This document shows, piece by piece, positions 19,172-26,928 of a stretch of 64,000 bases of DNA. Every line of letters starts with the position of its first letter. Position 1 is the stretch's first letter. The notes beneath the pieces were generated by a model. It did not search any database and had not been told where the DNA came from. It saw only the letters and a program-made list of their open reading frames with translations. This stretch comes from Flavobacterium sp. (lineage in GTDB: Bacteria > Bacteroidota > Bacteroidia > Flavobacteriales > Flavobacteriaceae): contig NZ_JANJUQ010000023.1 of the NCBI RefSeq assembly GCF_024710485.1, forward strand, positions 1 through 64,000, written 5' to 3'. A program made the translations under genes and the position numbers.

Positions 19172-19209
19172 AAACCACAAATTTCAATGGAAATTTGTGG
19201 TTTGTTTTT
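19172..19209. terminator. Intrinsic terminator between converging genes
   Basis: A 14-base perfect stem (AAACCACAAATTTC and its complement) with a four-base loop, followed by TGTTTTTA on the plus strand and preceded by A-rich sequence, so it can serve both the plus-strand fumarase pair and minus-strand scoB. Confidence 0.88.
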
Positions 19210-19224
19210 ATGACAGATATTCGA

Positions 19225-19881
19225 TTAAATCACCATTTCCGGAATATCGCCTTCAATGATTAATTCAGCTTCTGTTGAGGCTATAATGTGTTCAACCGAA
19301 ACACCGGGTGCGCGTTCCAATAGCTTGAAACCTTTTGGTGTGATTTCCATAACCGCCAATTCGGTTACTACTTTTTTCACACACCCAACACCGGTTAACG
19401 GGAGTGTACATCTTTTCAGAATTTTGCTTTCGCCAGCTTTGTTAACGTGCATCATGGCTACAATAATATTTTCAGCTGAAGCTACTAAATCCATGGCACC
19501 GCCCATACCTTTGACCATTTTACCTGGGATTTTCCAGTTGGCGATGTCGCCGTTTTCGGCTACTTCCATAGCGCCTAAAATAGTTAAATCTACTTTCTGA
19601 CTGCGGATCATGCCAAAACTGAAAGCTGAGTCGAAGAAACTTGCGCCAGGTAAGGTGGTGATAGTTTGTTTTCCGGCATTGATGACGTCGGCGTCTTCTT
19701 CTCCTTCGAATGGGAATGGACCCATACCTAATACACCATTTTCAGATTGAAATTCTACCGAAATATCAGTACGTACATAATTGGCCACCAAAGTCGGAAT
19801 CCCGATACCGAGGTTGACAAAATAACCGTCTTTTACTTCTTTGGCTATTCTTTTTGCGATGTCGTTTTTATCTAAAGCCAT
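19225..19881 (-). CDS. scoB: 3-oxoacid CoA-transferase, subunit B
   Basis: The second subunit of succinyl-CoA:3-oxoacid CoA-transferase, which moves CoA between succinyl-CoA and acetoacetate. It carries the catalytic glutamate in the family motif SENGVLGMGP (Glu47). The 218-residue length is typical of the split bacterial enzyme. It begins two bases after scoA ends, so the two subunits are cotranslated. The pair allows use or formation of acetoacetate. Another 3-oxoacid acceptor remains possible. Confidence 0.93.
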   Translation of the reverse strand: MALDKNDIAKRIAKEVKDGYFVNLGIGIPTLVANYVRTDISVEFQSENGVLGMGPFPFEGEEDADVINAGKQTITTLPGASFFDSAFSFGMIRSQKVDLTILGAMEVAENGDIANWKIPGKMVKGMGGAMDLVASAENIIVAMMHVNKAGESKILKRCTLPLTGVGCVKKVVTELAVMEITPKGFKLLERAPGVSVEHIIASTEAELIIEGDIPEMVI

Positions 19882-19883
19882 GA

Positions 19884-20585
19884 CTAATCTCTTTTACGGG
19901 TTGTACGTTGCTCAATTCTCTTTTCAAATGTTGAACCTTTGAAGATGCGTTGCACCATAATGCCCGGGATGTGAATTTGATTTGGGTCAAGTGTTCCAAC
20001 GGGAACCAATTCTTCTACTTCGGCGATGGTGATTTTGGCAGCACCGGCCATAGGTGCATTAAAGTTACGAGCAGTTCCTTTGAAAATCAGGTTACCGGCT
20101 TCGTCACCTTTCCAGGCTTTTACGATGGAGAAGTCGGCTTTGTAGGCCAATTCCATAATATGCATTTTGCCGTTGAATTCGCGGACTTCTTTGCCTTCAG
20201 CGACTTCGGTTCCATAACCGGCCGGTGTAAAGAAAGCCGGTATTCCGGCTTGTGCAGCGCGGCATTTTTCGGCCAACGTTCCTTGTGGCGTGAGTTCTAC
20301 TTCCAATTCTCCCGACAACATTTGGCGTTCGAATTCGGCATTCTCTCCTACGTAAGAGGAAATCATTTTTTTGATTTGTCGTTTTTGAAGCAATAAGCCC
20401 AATCCGAAATCATCCACCCCGGCATTGTTGGAAATACAGGTTAGGTTGGTTGTCCCTTTTTTAACCAATTCGGCTATACTGTTTTCGGGTATACCACAAA
20501 GTCCGAAGCCGCCCAGCATGATGGTCATGCCATCTTCTATGCCTTGCAGCGCTTCTTGTACAGAGTTCACTTTTTTATTAATCAT
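19884..20585 (-). CDS. scoA: 3-oxoacid CoA-transferase, subunit A
   Basis: The 233-residue first subunit of the same CoA-transferase, with the family's glycine-rich CoA-binding motif [13 protein letters not shown] near residue 22 and the [11 protein letters not shown] region near 123. It starts at an ATG at 20585 and is the first gene of the two-gene operon with scoB. Upstream lies repeat-containing sequence to 20789. Confidence 0.93.
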   Translation of the reverse strand: MINKKVNSVQEALQGIEDGMTIMLGGFGLCGIPENSIAELVKKGTTNLTCISNNAGVDDFGLGLLLQKRQIKKMISSYVGENAEFERQMLSGELEVELTPQGTLAEKCRAAQAGIPAFFTPAGYGTEVAEGKEVREFNGKMHIMELAYKADFSIVKAWKGDEAGNLIFKGTARNFNAPMAGAAKITIAEVEELVPVGTLDPNQIHIPGIMVQRIFKGSTFEKRIEQRTTRKRD

Positions 20586-20647
20586 ATGGATTGTAGTGTA
20601 GTTTGTGCTGTAAATTTAGGAATTAAATAGTGAATGCTGAAAATAAA

Positions 20648-20678
20648 AAATCCCATCTACTAAAGGTGAATGGGATTT
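20648..20678. other. Weak hairpin upstream of scoA
   Basis: AAATCCCAT and ATGGGATTT form a nine-base inverted repeat with a 13-base loop. It could be a terminator for a minus-strand transcript from the PBP1A gene or part of the neighbouring repeat; neither is certain. Confidence 0.45.
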
Positions 20679-20687
20679 CGGTATGTC

Positions 20688-20789
20688 TAGCCCCGATGGG
20701 AACGGCATCCTTTTTTAGGATTGGCCTGAGCATTTGTGAAGGCATATCAATCCTGAAAAAGATACAGTGGACAGCGGGAAACAGCTCCT
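20688..20789. repeat. Dispersed repeat family A, long copy
   Basis: Read on the minus strand this starts AGGAGCTG, then TTCCCGCTGTCC, and ends CCCATCGGGGCTA, the same ends as the copy at 10622-10666. The middle holds arms CAATCCT/AGGATTG and a run ATCTTTTTC against GGATTTTTTCC-like sequence, so it can fold. It fills the gap between PBP1A and scoA. Confidence 0.75.
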
Positions 20790-20794
20790 AAAAA

Positions 20795-23104
20795 TTACAT
20801 TTCAAATTCGTCGGTACTTTGTTCTTCCGGATTGTCGACGGCTGTCGAATCCGTTTCGGCTTTTGGCGGTGACCAACAATCGACCTTAATCGACAAGTTG
20901 TCTGGTCGTTGGAACGGATCTTTAGAAATTTGCAGGTCTTTGTCTTCGTAACATTTTTTCATCATATAACCCCAAATCGGTAATGCAGCCGTGGCACCTT
21001 GTCCGTAAGTAATGCCTTTGAAACGGGCGGAACGGTCTTCGCAACCTACCCAAACGCCGGTCACTAAATTCGGCACCATACCAATAAACCAACCATCGGA
21101 TTGGTTTTGAGAAGTTCCGGTTTTACCCGCAATTGGGTTGGTAAACATGTACGGATAGCCGGTCCAACGATTGTCGCCACTTCCGCCGCTTTGGGTACGC
21201 AAACGCACACCCGAACCACTTTCAGTTACGCCTTCTAACAATTTGATTACGGCATAGGCGATGTCTTTATTTAACACATCATGCGTATCCGGTACAGGTT
21301 CGTACAATACAACACCGTTTTTATCTTCGATTCTGCTGATGAATTGCGGTTTGACGTAAACACCTTGGTTGGCAAAGGTACTGTAAGCGGCAACCATATC
21401 TTCCACCGTAATTTCTACAGCCCCTAAAGCAATAGAAGGTTGGTTCGGAATATTGGATTTTACACCTAATTTTTTGGTCAATGCCGCAACGGCTTCCGGT
21501 CCGGTTTTATCGATTAATTTCGCCGAAACGGTATTGATGGACAAAGCCAAAGCGCGTTTTAAAGTTACCATGCCTCGGTATTGGTGGTCGGAGTTTTTAG
21601 GTTCCCAATCTTCGGTAACATTGTGACGACCTTTGTGAATCATGAACGGACTGTCGATGATGGAATCGCAAGGTGACATGCCTAATTGTTCGATGGCTGT
21701 GGCGTATACAAACGGTTTGAAAGTCGAACCTACTTGTCGGGCGCCTTGTCCAACGTGATCGTATTGGAAATATTTGTAATCGATACCGCCCACCCAAGCT
21801 TTGATGTGACCGGTTTGCGGTTCCATCGACATCAATCCGGCTTGCAGGAAGTGCTTGTAATAGCGGATGGAATCGCGCGGTGTCATGGTGGTGTCAATTT
21901 CTCCTTTCCAAGAGAAGATTTTCATTTTGGTTTTCACATCGAAGGAAGCGATGATTTCTTCTTCGGTTTTATCCATGTCTTTCATCACACGCCAACGTTC
22001 CGAGTTTTTCATGGCTTGCGTCATGATGCGGTTGGTTTCTTCGTCGGTGATGTTAACGAAAGGCGCATTTTTGTTTTCTTTTTGTTGAGAGAAGAATTCC
22101 TCTTGCAGGTTTTTCATGTGCGCTTGTACGGCTTCTTCGGCATGTTCCTGAATTTTGGAATCGATGGTAGTGTAAATTTTCAGACCATCGGAGTAGATGT
22201 CCCAATCACTGCCGTCCGGGCGTTTATTTTCTTTGGCCCAGTTTTTCATGTATTCCCGGAGATATTCTCGGAAATAAGTCGCTGTTCCTTCTTTGTGACT
22301 TTCCGGGTGGAAATTCAAAACAATCGGTTTCACGGCTAAAGTATCTCTGGAAATTTTGGTGAGTACTTTATTGCGAACCATTTGGTCTAATACAGTGTTT
22401 CTTCTGTTTTTAACTTTTTCCAAACGACGCAGTGGATTGTAGAGCGAAGGATTCTTCAGCATTCCTACAAACATAGCGGCTTCGTCTATGGTTAAGTCGC
22501 GCGGTTCTTTACCGAAATACACTTTAGAGGCAGAGCGAATTCCAACCGCTGTGTTTACGAAATCAGCTTTGTTTAAGTACATGGCGATGATTTCGTTTTT
22601 GGTGTATTGGCGTTCCAATTTAACTGCGATAATCCATTCTTTGGCTTTTTGAATCACACGGAAGAGGAAGAATTTTGATCCTTCACCGTGGAAAAGCAAT
22701 TTGGCCAACTGTTGCGTTAATGTACTTGCCCCACCGCTTCTTCCTAATTGCAATGCGGCACCGAAAGTTCTTTTGGCATCAATCCCTGAGTGCTCATAAA
22801 AACGCTCATCTTCGGTAGCGACTAAGGCTTTTACCAAATGAGGAGGTAAATCTTCGTATTTGATTGGCGTACGGTTTTCGTTGTAAAACTTACCGATGGT
22901 TACACCGTCGGAAGAAATGATTTCGGTGGCCAAATTGGATTCGGGATTTTCCAAGTCTTCAAATGACGGCATGGCGCCGAAAAATCCCCAAGAAGCCAAG
23001 AAGAAAAACAACACCATGGTTCCCAGGCCATAGAAGAACAGTCGCCAAAATTTCTTTTGGTAGTATTTAATGTCTTTAACTGTGGATGCTTTTTTTTGTG
23101 CCAT
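20795..23104 (-). CDS. mrcA: Penicillin-binding protein 1A (bifunctional transglycosylase/transpeptidase)
   Basis: This class A PBP polymerises and cross-links peptidoglycan outside the inner membrane. It has a short cytoplasmic tail and a membrane anchor at about 24-44. The glycosyltransferase 51 domain follows with ATEDERFYEH (catalytic Glu98) and GGASTLTQQLAK. The transpeptidase domain has the SxxK serine in GSTFKPF (Ser460), the SxN motif SIN at 522 and the KTG motif KTGTS at 661. The 769-residue length is typical. It is the last gene of the ricT-gldH-mrcA group, with a five-base gap after gldH. Confidence 0.95.
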   Translation of the reverse strand: MAQKKASTVKDIKYYQKKFWRLFFYGLGTMVLFFFLASWGFFGAMPSFEDLENPESNLATEIISSDGVTIGKFYNENRTPIKYEDLPPHLVKALVATEDERFYEHSGIDAKRTFGAALQLGRSGGASTLTQQLAKLLFHGEGSKFFLFRVIQKAKEWIIAVKLERQYTKNEIIAMYLNKADFVNTAVGIRSASKVYFGKEPRDLTIDEAAMFVGMLKNPSLYNPLRRLEKVKNRRNTVLDQMVRNKVLTKISRDTLAVKPIVLNFHPESHKEGTATYFREYLREYMKNWAKENKRPDGSDWDIYSDGLKIYTTIDSKIQEHAEEAVQAHMKNLQEEFFSQQKENKNAPFVNITDEETNRIMTQAMKNSERWRVMKDMDKTEEEIIASFDVKTKMKIFSWKGEIDTTMTPRDSIRYYKHFLQAGLMSMEPQTGHIKAWVGGIDYKYFQYDHVGQGARQVGSTFKPFVYATAIEQLGMSPCDSIIDSPFMIHKGRHNVTEDWEPKNSDHQYRGMVTLKRALALSINTVSAKLIDKTGPEAVAALTKKLGVKSNIPNQPSIALGAVEITVEDMVAAYSTFANQGVYVKPQFISRIEDKNGVVLYEPVPDTHDVLNKDIAYAVIKLLEGVTESGSGVRLRTQSGGSGDNRWTGYPYMFTNPIAGKTGTSQNQSDGWFIGMVPNLVTGVWVGCEDRSARFKGITYGQGATAALPIWGYMMKKCYEDKDLQISKDPFQRPDNLSIKVDCWSPPKAETDSTAVDNPEEQSTDEFEM

Positions 23105-23109
23105 ATTTT

Positions 23110-23595
23110 TTAGTCTGTAGATTCAATTCTAAAGCCAACATCAGAGATGCCGTCTAAAGAAGTAACGCCTTCAATTTTTCCGGTTTGTCTTAGCGCGTGT
23201 TTGATGTGTATTTTGTACAATCCTTTTTGAGTGAAGCTCACCTTGTCTTTATAGAACAGTTTGTTTTCTTTGATGTCGGTAAAACCTTCCCCAAGAAGCG
23301 TGCCATCCGGATTGGTCATTTGGTATTCTAAAGTATCTACTTTTACTTGCTTGTTGGGCTGCTCTAGGGATACTATCAAAAACAAATTATTGAAAGGATA
23401 GTCATTATTATTCCTAATGTTGACATACAAATTATACGTTTTTTTAGAATCCAACTGAGGCAAATCAAAAGAAACTATGCTGTCTTTATGCCATGATTTA
23501 CCCACTGATTGGTAGTCATCAAAAACTCTTTTTTGGTCGCAGGAGATGAGCGAAAAAAAGATTAAAATAAAGAGAATACTACTTTTTATCTTCAT
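23110..23595 (-). CDS. gldH: Gliding motility lipoprotein GldH
   Basis: A 161-residue lipoprotein with signal peptide and modified cysteine at about residue 19 (FSLISCDQ). The remaining sequence, with a YNLYVNIRNNNDYPFNNLF stretch and LGEGFTDIKENK, fits the GldH family of Bacteroidota, which is needed for gliding and linked to type IX secretion function. Its start overlaps the ricT end by 17 bases and mrcA follows closely. The ricT-gldH-mrcA order places it among envelope genes. Confidence 0.92.
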   Translation of the reverse strand: MKIKSSILFILIFFSLISCDQKRVFDDYQSVGKSWHKDSIVSFDLPQLDSKKTYNLYVNIRNNNDYPFNNLFLIVSLEQPNKQVKVDTLEYQMTNPDGTLLGEGFTDIKENKLFYKDKVSFTQKGLYKIHIKHALRQTGKIEGVTSLDGISDVGFRIESTD

Positions 23596-24829
23596 TCTTT
23601 TTCTGAATTATATTTGGTTTTTTTCCTTGCGGCCTTTGCTTTTGTTTAGGTCTTTCATTTGTTGTGTTATTGTTAGCAACATCAGAAGTTTTGGCTTTAT
23701 TTCGGTTACGGTTTTTATTTTTGTTTTTGCTTTTTCGCGGTTGGTCGAAGCGGGTTAAGCTTTCCTGACCCATAGCGTTGTTGAAATCTTTTTCCGGTTC
23801 GGCTACTACTTCAACAGCAAAATCTTCTAAAGAACTTACTTTTTTGCCTTGCTTGTTTTGGGCAATAATTTCTTTGACTTGCTCTATATTTAACACATGC
23901 CAGTTGGCAAAGTTATCGTAGTAAGCAAACCACATTAATCCCTTGAAAATATCTTGCTTTTGACAAACAGCATCGCCTTTTTCGGTTTTGAGTTTGGTTT
24001 CAAAATCCGGAAAATCTTTTAAGGCATCCATATAAGTATCTAACTCATAGTTCAAACAGCATTTCAATTTACCGCATTGTCCGGCTAATTTTTGTGGATT
24101 TAAAGACAGTTGTTGGTAACGCGCAGCTGAGGTGTTTACGCTTCTGAAATCCGTTAGCCAAGTAGAGCAACACAATTCTCTTCCGCAAGAACCGATACCG
24201 CCTAAACGAGAAGCTTCCTGACGGAAACCGACTTGCTTCATTTCGATGCGGGTATTGAATTCGCGCGCGTAATCTTTAATTAACATTCTGAAATCTACAC
24301 GGTCGTTAGCGGTGTAGTAGAAGGTTACTTTGGAGCCATCGCCTTGGAATTCAATGTCTGAAATTTTCATTTCCAGTTTGTGCGCAATTGCCAATTCGCG
24401 GGCTCTGACTTTCATCGGCTCTTCTTTATCGCGGGCATCGCTCCAAATATCGATGTCTTTTTGAGACGCTTTACGGTACACTTTCGGAATTTCCGAGCTG
24501 GTATGATTTACGCCTTTTTTCTTCATTTGGATTTTAACCAATTCTCCGGTTAAAGTCACTATGCCCACGTCATGTCCTGGCGAAGCTTCGGTCGCTACAA
24601 TATCGCCTATGCTTAAAGTAAGCTTTTCCGTATTGCGAAAAAATTCTTTTCTCCCGTTTTTAAATCGCACTTCCACACAATCAAAAGGCGCTTCTCCATT
24701 GGGCAAGCTCATATTAGCTAACCAATCGAAAACCGTTAATTTGTTGCAGCTATCGGTGCCGCAAGTCCCATTATTTTTGCATCCTTTAGGCGCACCGCCA
24801 TCAGATGTTGAACAACTTGTACAAGCCAT
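23579..24829 (-). CDS. ricT: PSP1/RicT-family iron-sulfur protein
   Basis: The PSP1 domain family includes Bacillus RicT (YaaT), a partner in RNA maturation complexes that carry iron-sulfur clusters. The protein starts with a Cys-rich tail (MACTSCSTSDGG...CKNNGTC). Two conserved cysteine motifs follow in the PSP1 domain: GSCGRELCC near 209 and GKLKCCLNYE near 250. The last 80 residues are basic and low-complexity (KSKNKNKNRNRNKAK), consistent with binding nucleic acid. It is 416 residues long, first in the ricT-gldH-mrcA group. Its job in Bacteroidota is not established. Confidence 0.85.
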   Translation of the reverse strand: MACTSCSTSDGGAPKGCKNNGTCGTDSCNKLTVFDWLANMSLPNGEAPFDCVEVRFKNGRKEFFRNTEKLTLSIGDIVATEASPGHDVGIVTLTGELVKIQMKKKGVNHTSSEIPKVYRKASQKDIDIWSDARDKEEPMKVRARELAIAHKLEMKISDIEFQGDGSKVTFYYTANDRVDFRMLIKDYAREFNTRIEMKQVGFRQEASRLGGIGSCGRELCCSTWLTDFRSVNTSAARYQQLSLNPQKLAGQCGKLKCCLNYELDTYMDALKDFPDFETKLKTEKGDAVCQKQDIFKGLMWFAYYDNFANWHVLNIEQVKEIIAQNKQGKKVSSLEDFAVEVVAEPEKDFNNAMGQESLTRFDQPRKSKNKNKNRNRNKAKTSDVANNNTTNERPKQKQRPQGKKPNIIQKKNEDKK

Positions 24830-24856
24830 AATTTGTATATAGATATATTGGTCATC

Positions 24857-24874
24857 TCATTTTTGAATGAGACT
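24857..24874. other. Small hairpin in the ricT leader
   Basis: TCTCATT and AATGAGA form a seven-base inverted repeat with a four-base loop, about 30 bases upstream of the ricT start. It would lie in the 5' untranslated RNA. The rest of 24830-25005 is AT-rich and shows no gene. Confidence 0.4.
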
Positions 24875-25005
24875 ACGGATGATAAACGTTAAAAGTGTAA
24901 AGATAGTATTTTTTAAAGTTTTTAAAATTCTTTCGAATAATATTTGATTTTGTTTTTTTATAAGATAATTTTTCTATTTTAGCGGTCTAACCTAAAATAA
25001 ATTAG

Positions 25006-25425
25006 ATGAGAATGAAAAGAATAAGCCTATTGACTTTGGCGATTTTATCAAGTTTTGTGATTTCTTGTTCGTCTGATGACGGACCGTCAACATCCGGAGA
25101 TTTAACTGGAAAATGGTATTTTAAAGAGTATAGAGTGTTTGGACAAACCATTCCTTATGATGATCATGAAGAATGTGGTAAAGATTACCTTCAATTTAAT
25201 GCAGATGGAACAGGTGCCAATGTTGATGTATGGGATTGTGTAGAAGATGTTGCATCATTTGAATACACAAGATCAGGTAACAATCTTACCATTACTTCCG
25301 ATGGCGTAACCGATGTGGTTCAAATAACTGAACTTACTTCAACTAAATTAAGGGTTAAAACCACATCTGATTTTGATGATGACGGGGACGATGAAACAGT
25401 AATTATAGTTTTAACAAAAAACTAA
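25006..25425 (+). CDS. Lipocalin-like lipoprotein
   Basis: A 139-residue lipoprotein with a signal peptide and lipobox cysteine near residue 21 (FVISCSSDDG). The mature part resembles the lipocalin-like domain of Bacteroidota, with the LTGKWYFKEY strand near the start, DYLQFNADGTG and a C-terminal IIVLTKN strand. It is probably an outer-membrane or periplasmic small-molecule carrier, with unknown ligand. ATG codons at 25006 and 25012 are both possible starts. It stands alone and ends in a clear terminator. Confidence 0.8.
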   Translation: MRMKRISLLTLAILSSFVISCSSDDGPSTSGDLTGKWYFKEYRVFGQTIPYDDHEECGKDYLQFNADGTGANVDVWDCVEDVASFEYTRSGNNLTITSDGVTDVVQITELTSTKLRVKTTSDFDDDGDDETVIIVLTKN

Positions 25426-25430
25426 AAAAT

Positions 25431-25458
25431 AAAAACCGAGAGAAACTCGGTTTTTTTT
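25431..25458. terminator. Intrinsic terminator
   Basis: AAAAACCGAG and CTCGGTTTTT form a ten-base stem with a five-base loop followed by eight T. It ends the lipocalin gene and, read on the minus strand, lies just past the ferredoxin stop codon. Confidence 0.9.
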
Positions 25459-25687
25459 ATGTTGTTTTCACTGCAATTATATGCACCGGACAAGCTTTTT
25501 GGGCCAATTCGCAGTTTTCTACGATGGTATGGTCGGCCGATTTTAAGGTGTGAAATCCTTTGGCATTGACTGATTTCAGCAATACCGATTTTCCGTCTTT
25601 TTTCGACATTTGAAATTGTCCCGGCGCCATTTCCACACAGTAGTTGCAGCCGATGCATTTGTCTCTTTGCAAGGTAACGATGACCAT
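25457..25687 (-). CDS. 4Fe-4S ferredoxin
   Basis: A 76-residue ferredoxin with one complete [4Fe-4S] binding set: Cys11, Cys14 and Cys17 in CIGCNYC and Cys66 in ACPV. Cys59 is extra. It is a cytoplasmic single-electron carrier. Its ATG overlaps the stop codon of the U32-family gene by one base, so the two are translationally coupled and it may donate electrons to the tRNA-modifying proteins upstream. That partnership is inference from gene order. Confidence 0.9.
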   Translation of the reverse strand: MVIVTLQRDKCIGCNYCVEMAPGQFQMSKKDGKSVLLKSVNAKGFHTLKSADHTIVENCELAQKACPVHIIAVKTT

Positions 25688-26928
25688 TAGTTGGCTACAA
25701 TTTTATACATTTTGTCGGATAAACGAATGCGGAACGGCACCTTTAAAGTACAACTGTCGCCTTTGGCCGCTTTTTCTAAAGGCAAATCGTTTACCATCAT
25801 ATCTTCTACTATCATTTCCTGAGCGCCGGTGCTCGGACCGGTAATCAAAATTTTATCGCCTTTTTTGATGTCGTAGGCTTCTATTTTGAATTCGGCCACA
25901 TTCGATTTCGGGAAGTAATGCATGCCTTTGCCAATGTATACTTTTTTCTGCGTAGCACTCGAACCCGGATTGTCGCTCCATTCGCCCAATTTCTGCCCTA
26001 AATAATAGCCACTCCAAAATCCACGATTGTAAACGGTCGAAAGGGATTCCATCCAAACCGTAACTTTTTCTTTGGTAAAAGTGCCTTCGTAATAAGCATC
26101 AATGGCTTCGCGATAGGTTTTAATTACAGTGGCGACATAATCAGCAGCGCGCCCGCGACCTTCAATTTTCAATACTTTGATACCGGAATCGATAACTTGA
26201 TCTAAGAAATCAATGGTACATAAATCTTTAGGCGACATCATGTATTCGTTGTCGATTTCAATTTCGAAACCACTTTCTTGGTCAATTACCGTATATTTTT
26301 TGCGACAGTTTTGCTTGCAAGCGCCGCGATTGGCCGATGAATTATGCGAATGCAAACTCAAGTAGCATTTGCCTGAAACCGCCATGCACAAGGCACCATG
26401 ACCAAAAATTTCTATTTCCACCAAGTTGCCGCTTGGGCCTTTGATTTGTTCTTTTTCGATGGCTTCGGTGATTTTCTTCACTTGACGCAAACTCAGCTCG
26501 CGCGACAATACGATGGTATCGGCAAACATCGCATAGAATTTTACCGTTTCGATATTAGTCACATTCAGTTGAGTGGAAATGTGCACTTCCATACCCATCG
26601 TTCTGGCGGTCATGATTACCGCTTGGTCGGATGCGATTACTGCGGTTATTCCGGCTTCTTTGGCTTTGGTTAAAAGCGTTTTTACGATGGATAAATCGTG
26701 ATCGTATATAATCGTATTTAAAGTCAGATAAGTTCTGACGTTCTTCTCATTACATCGACGTGCAATTTCGGGTAAATCCTCTAAAACAAAATTCACCGTG
26801 GCACGTGCTCGCATGTTCAATTGTTCAACACCAAAATAAATCGAATCACAACCATTGTCTAAAGCCGCTTGCAGTGATTCGAAGTTGCCGGCCGGAGCCA
26901 TCAATTCAATTCGTCCTGAAGTGGTCAT
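25687..26928 (-). CDS. trhP: U32-family protein, probable tRNA U34 hydroxylation protein TrhP
   Basis: The 413-residue protein matches the peptidase U32 family: IELMAPAGNFESL at the start and the family signature EIFGHGALCMAVSGKCYLS (Cys181, Cys188), with CKQNC (Cys204, Cys208) and KDLC (Cys237) giving cysteines likely to hold an iron-sulfur cluster. Characterised family members TrhP use prephenate to make 5-hydroxyuridine at tRNA position 34. The C-terminal 80 residues form a separate domain. An almost identical domain ends the neighbouring TrhO protein. Gene order with trhO and ferredoxin supports a tRNA role over peptidase activity, but substrate specificity is not proven. Confidence 0.85.
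   Translation of the reverse strand: MTTSGRIELMAPAGNFESLQAALDNGCDSIYFGVEQLNMRARATVNFVLEDLPEIARRCNEKNVRTYLTLNTIIYDHDLSIVKTLLTKAKEAGITAVIASDQAVIMTARTMGMEVHISTQLNVTNIETVKFYAMFADTIVLSRELSLRQVKKITEAIEKEQIKGPSGNLVEIEIFGHGALCMAVSGKCYLSLHSHNSSANRGACKQNCRKKYTVIDQESGFEIEIDNEYMMSPKDLCTIDFLDQVIDSGIKVLKIEGRGRAADYVATVIKTYREAIDAYYEGTFTKEKVTVWMESLSTVYNRGFWSGYYLGQKLGEWSDNPGSSATQKKVYIGKGMHYFPKSNVAEFKIEAYDIKKGDKILITGPSTGAQEMIVEDMMVNDLPLEKAAKGDSCTLKVPFRIRLSDKMYKIVAN

Noticed and set aside
21686..22339. 217-codon frame antisense to PBP1A
   Set aside because: Composition (many F, H, V) is typical of an antisense shadow, with no family match.
24975..24998. ATTTTAG/CTAAAAT palindrome before the lipocalin-like gene as another metal operator
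   Set aside because: The arm spacing (9 bases) differs from the 6-base spacing of the candidate operator, and the gene has no metal link.
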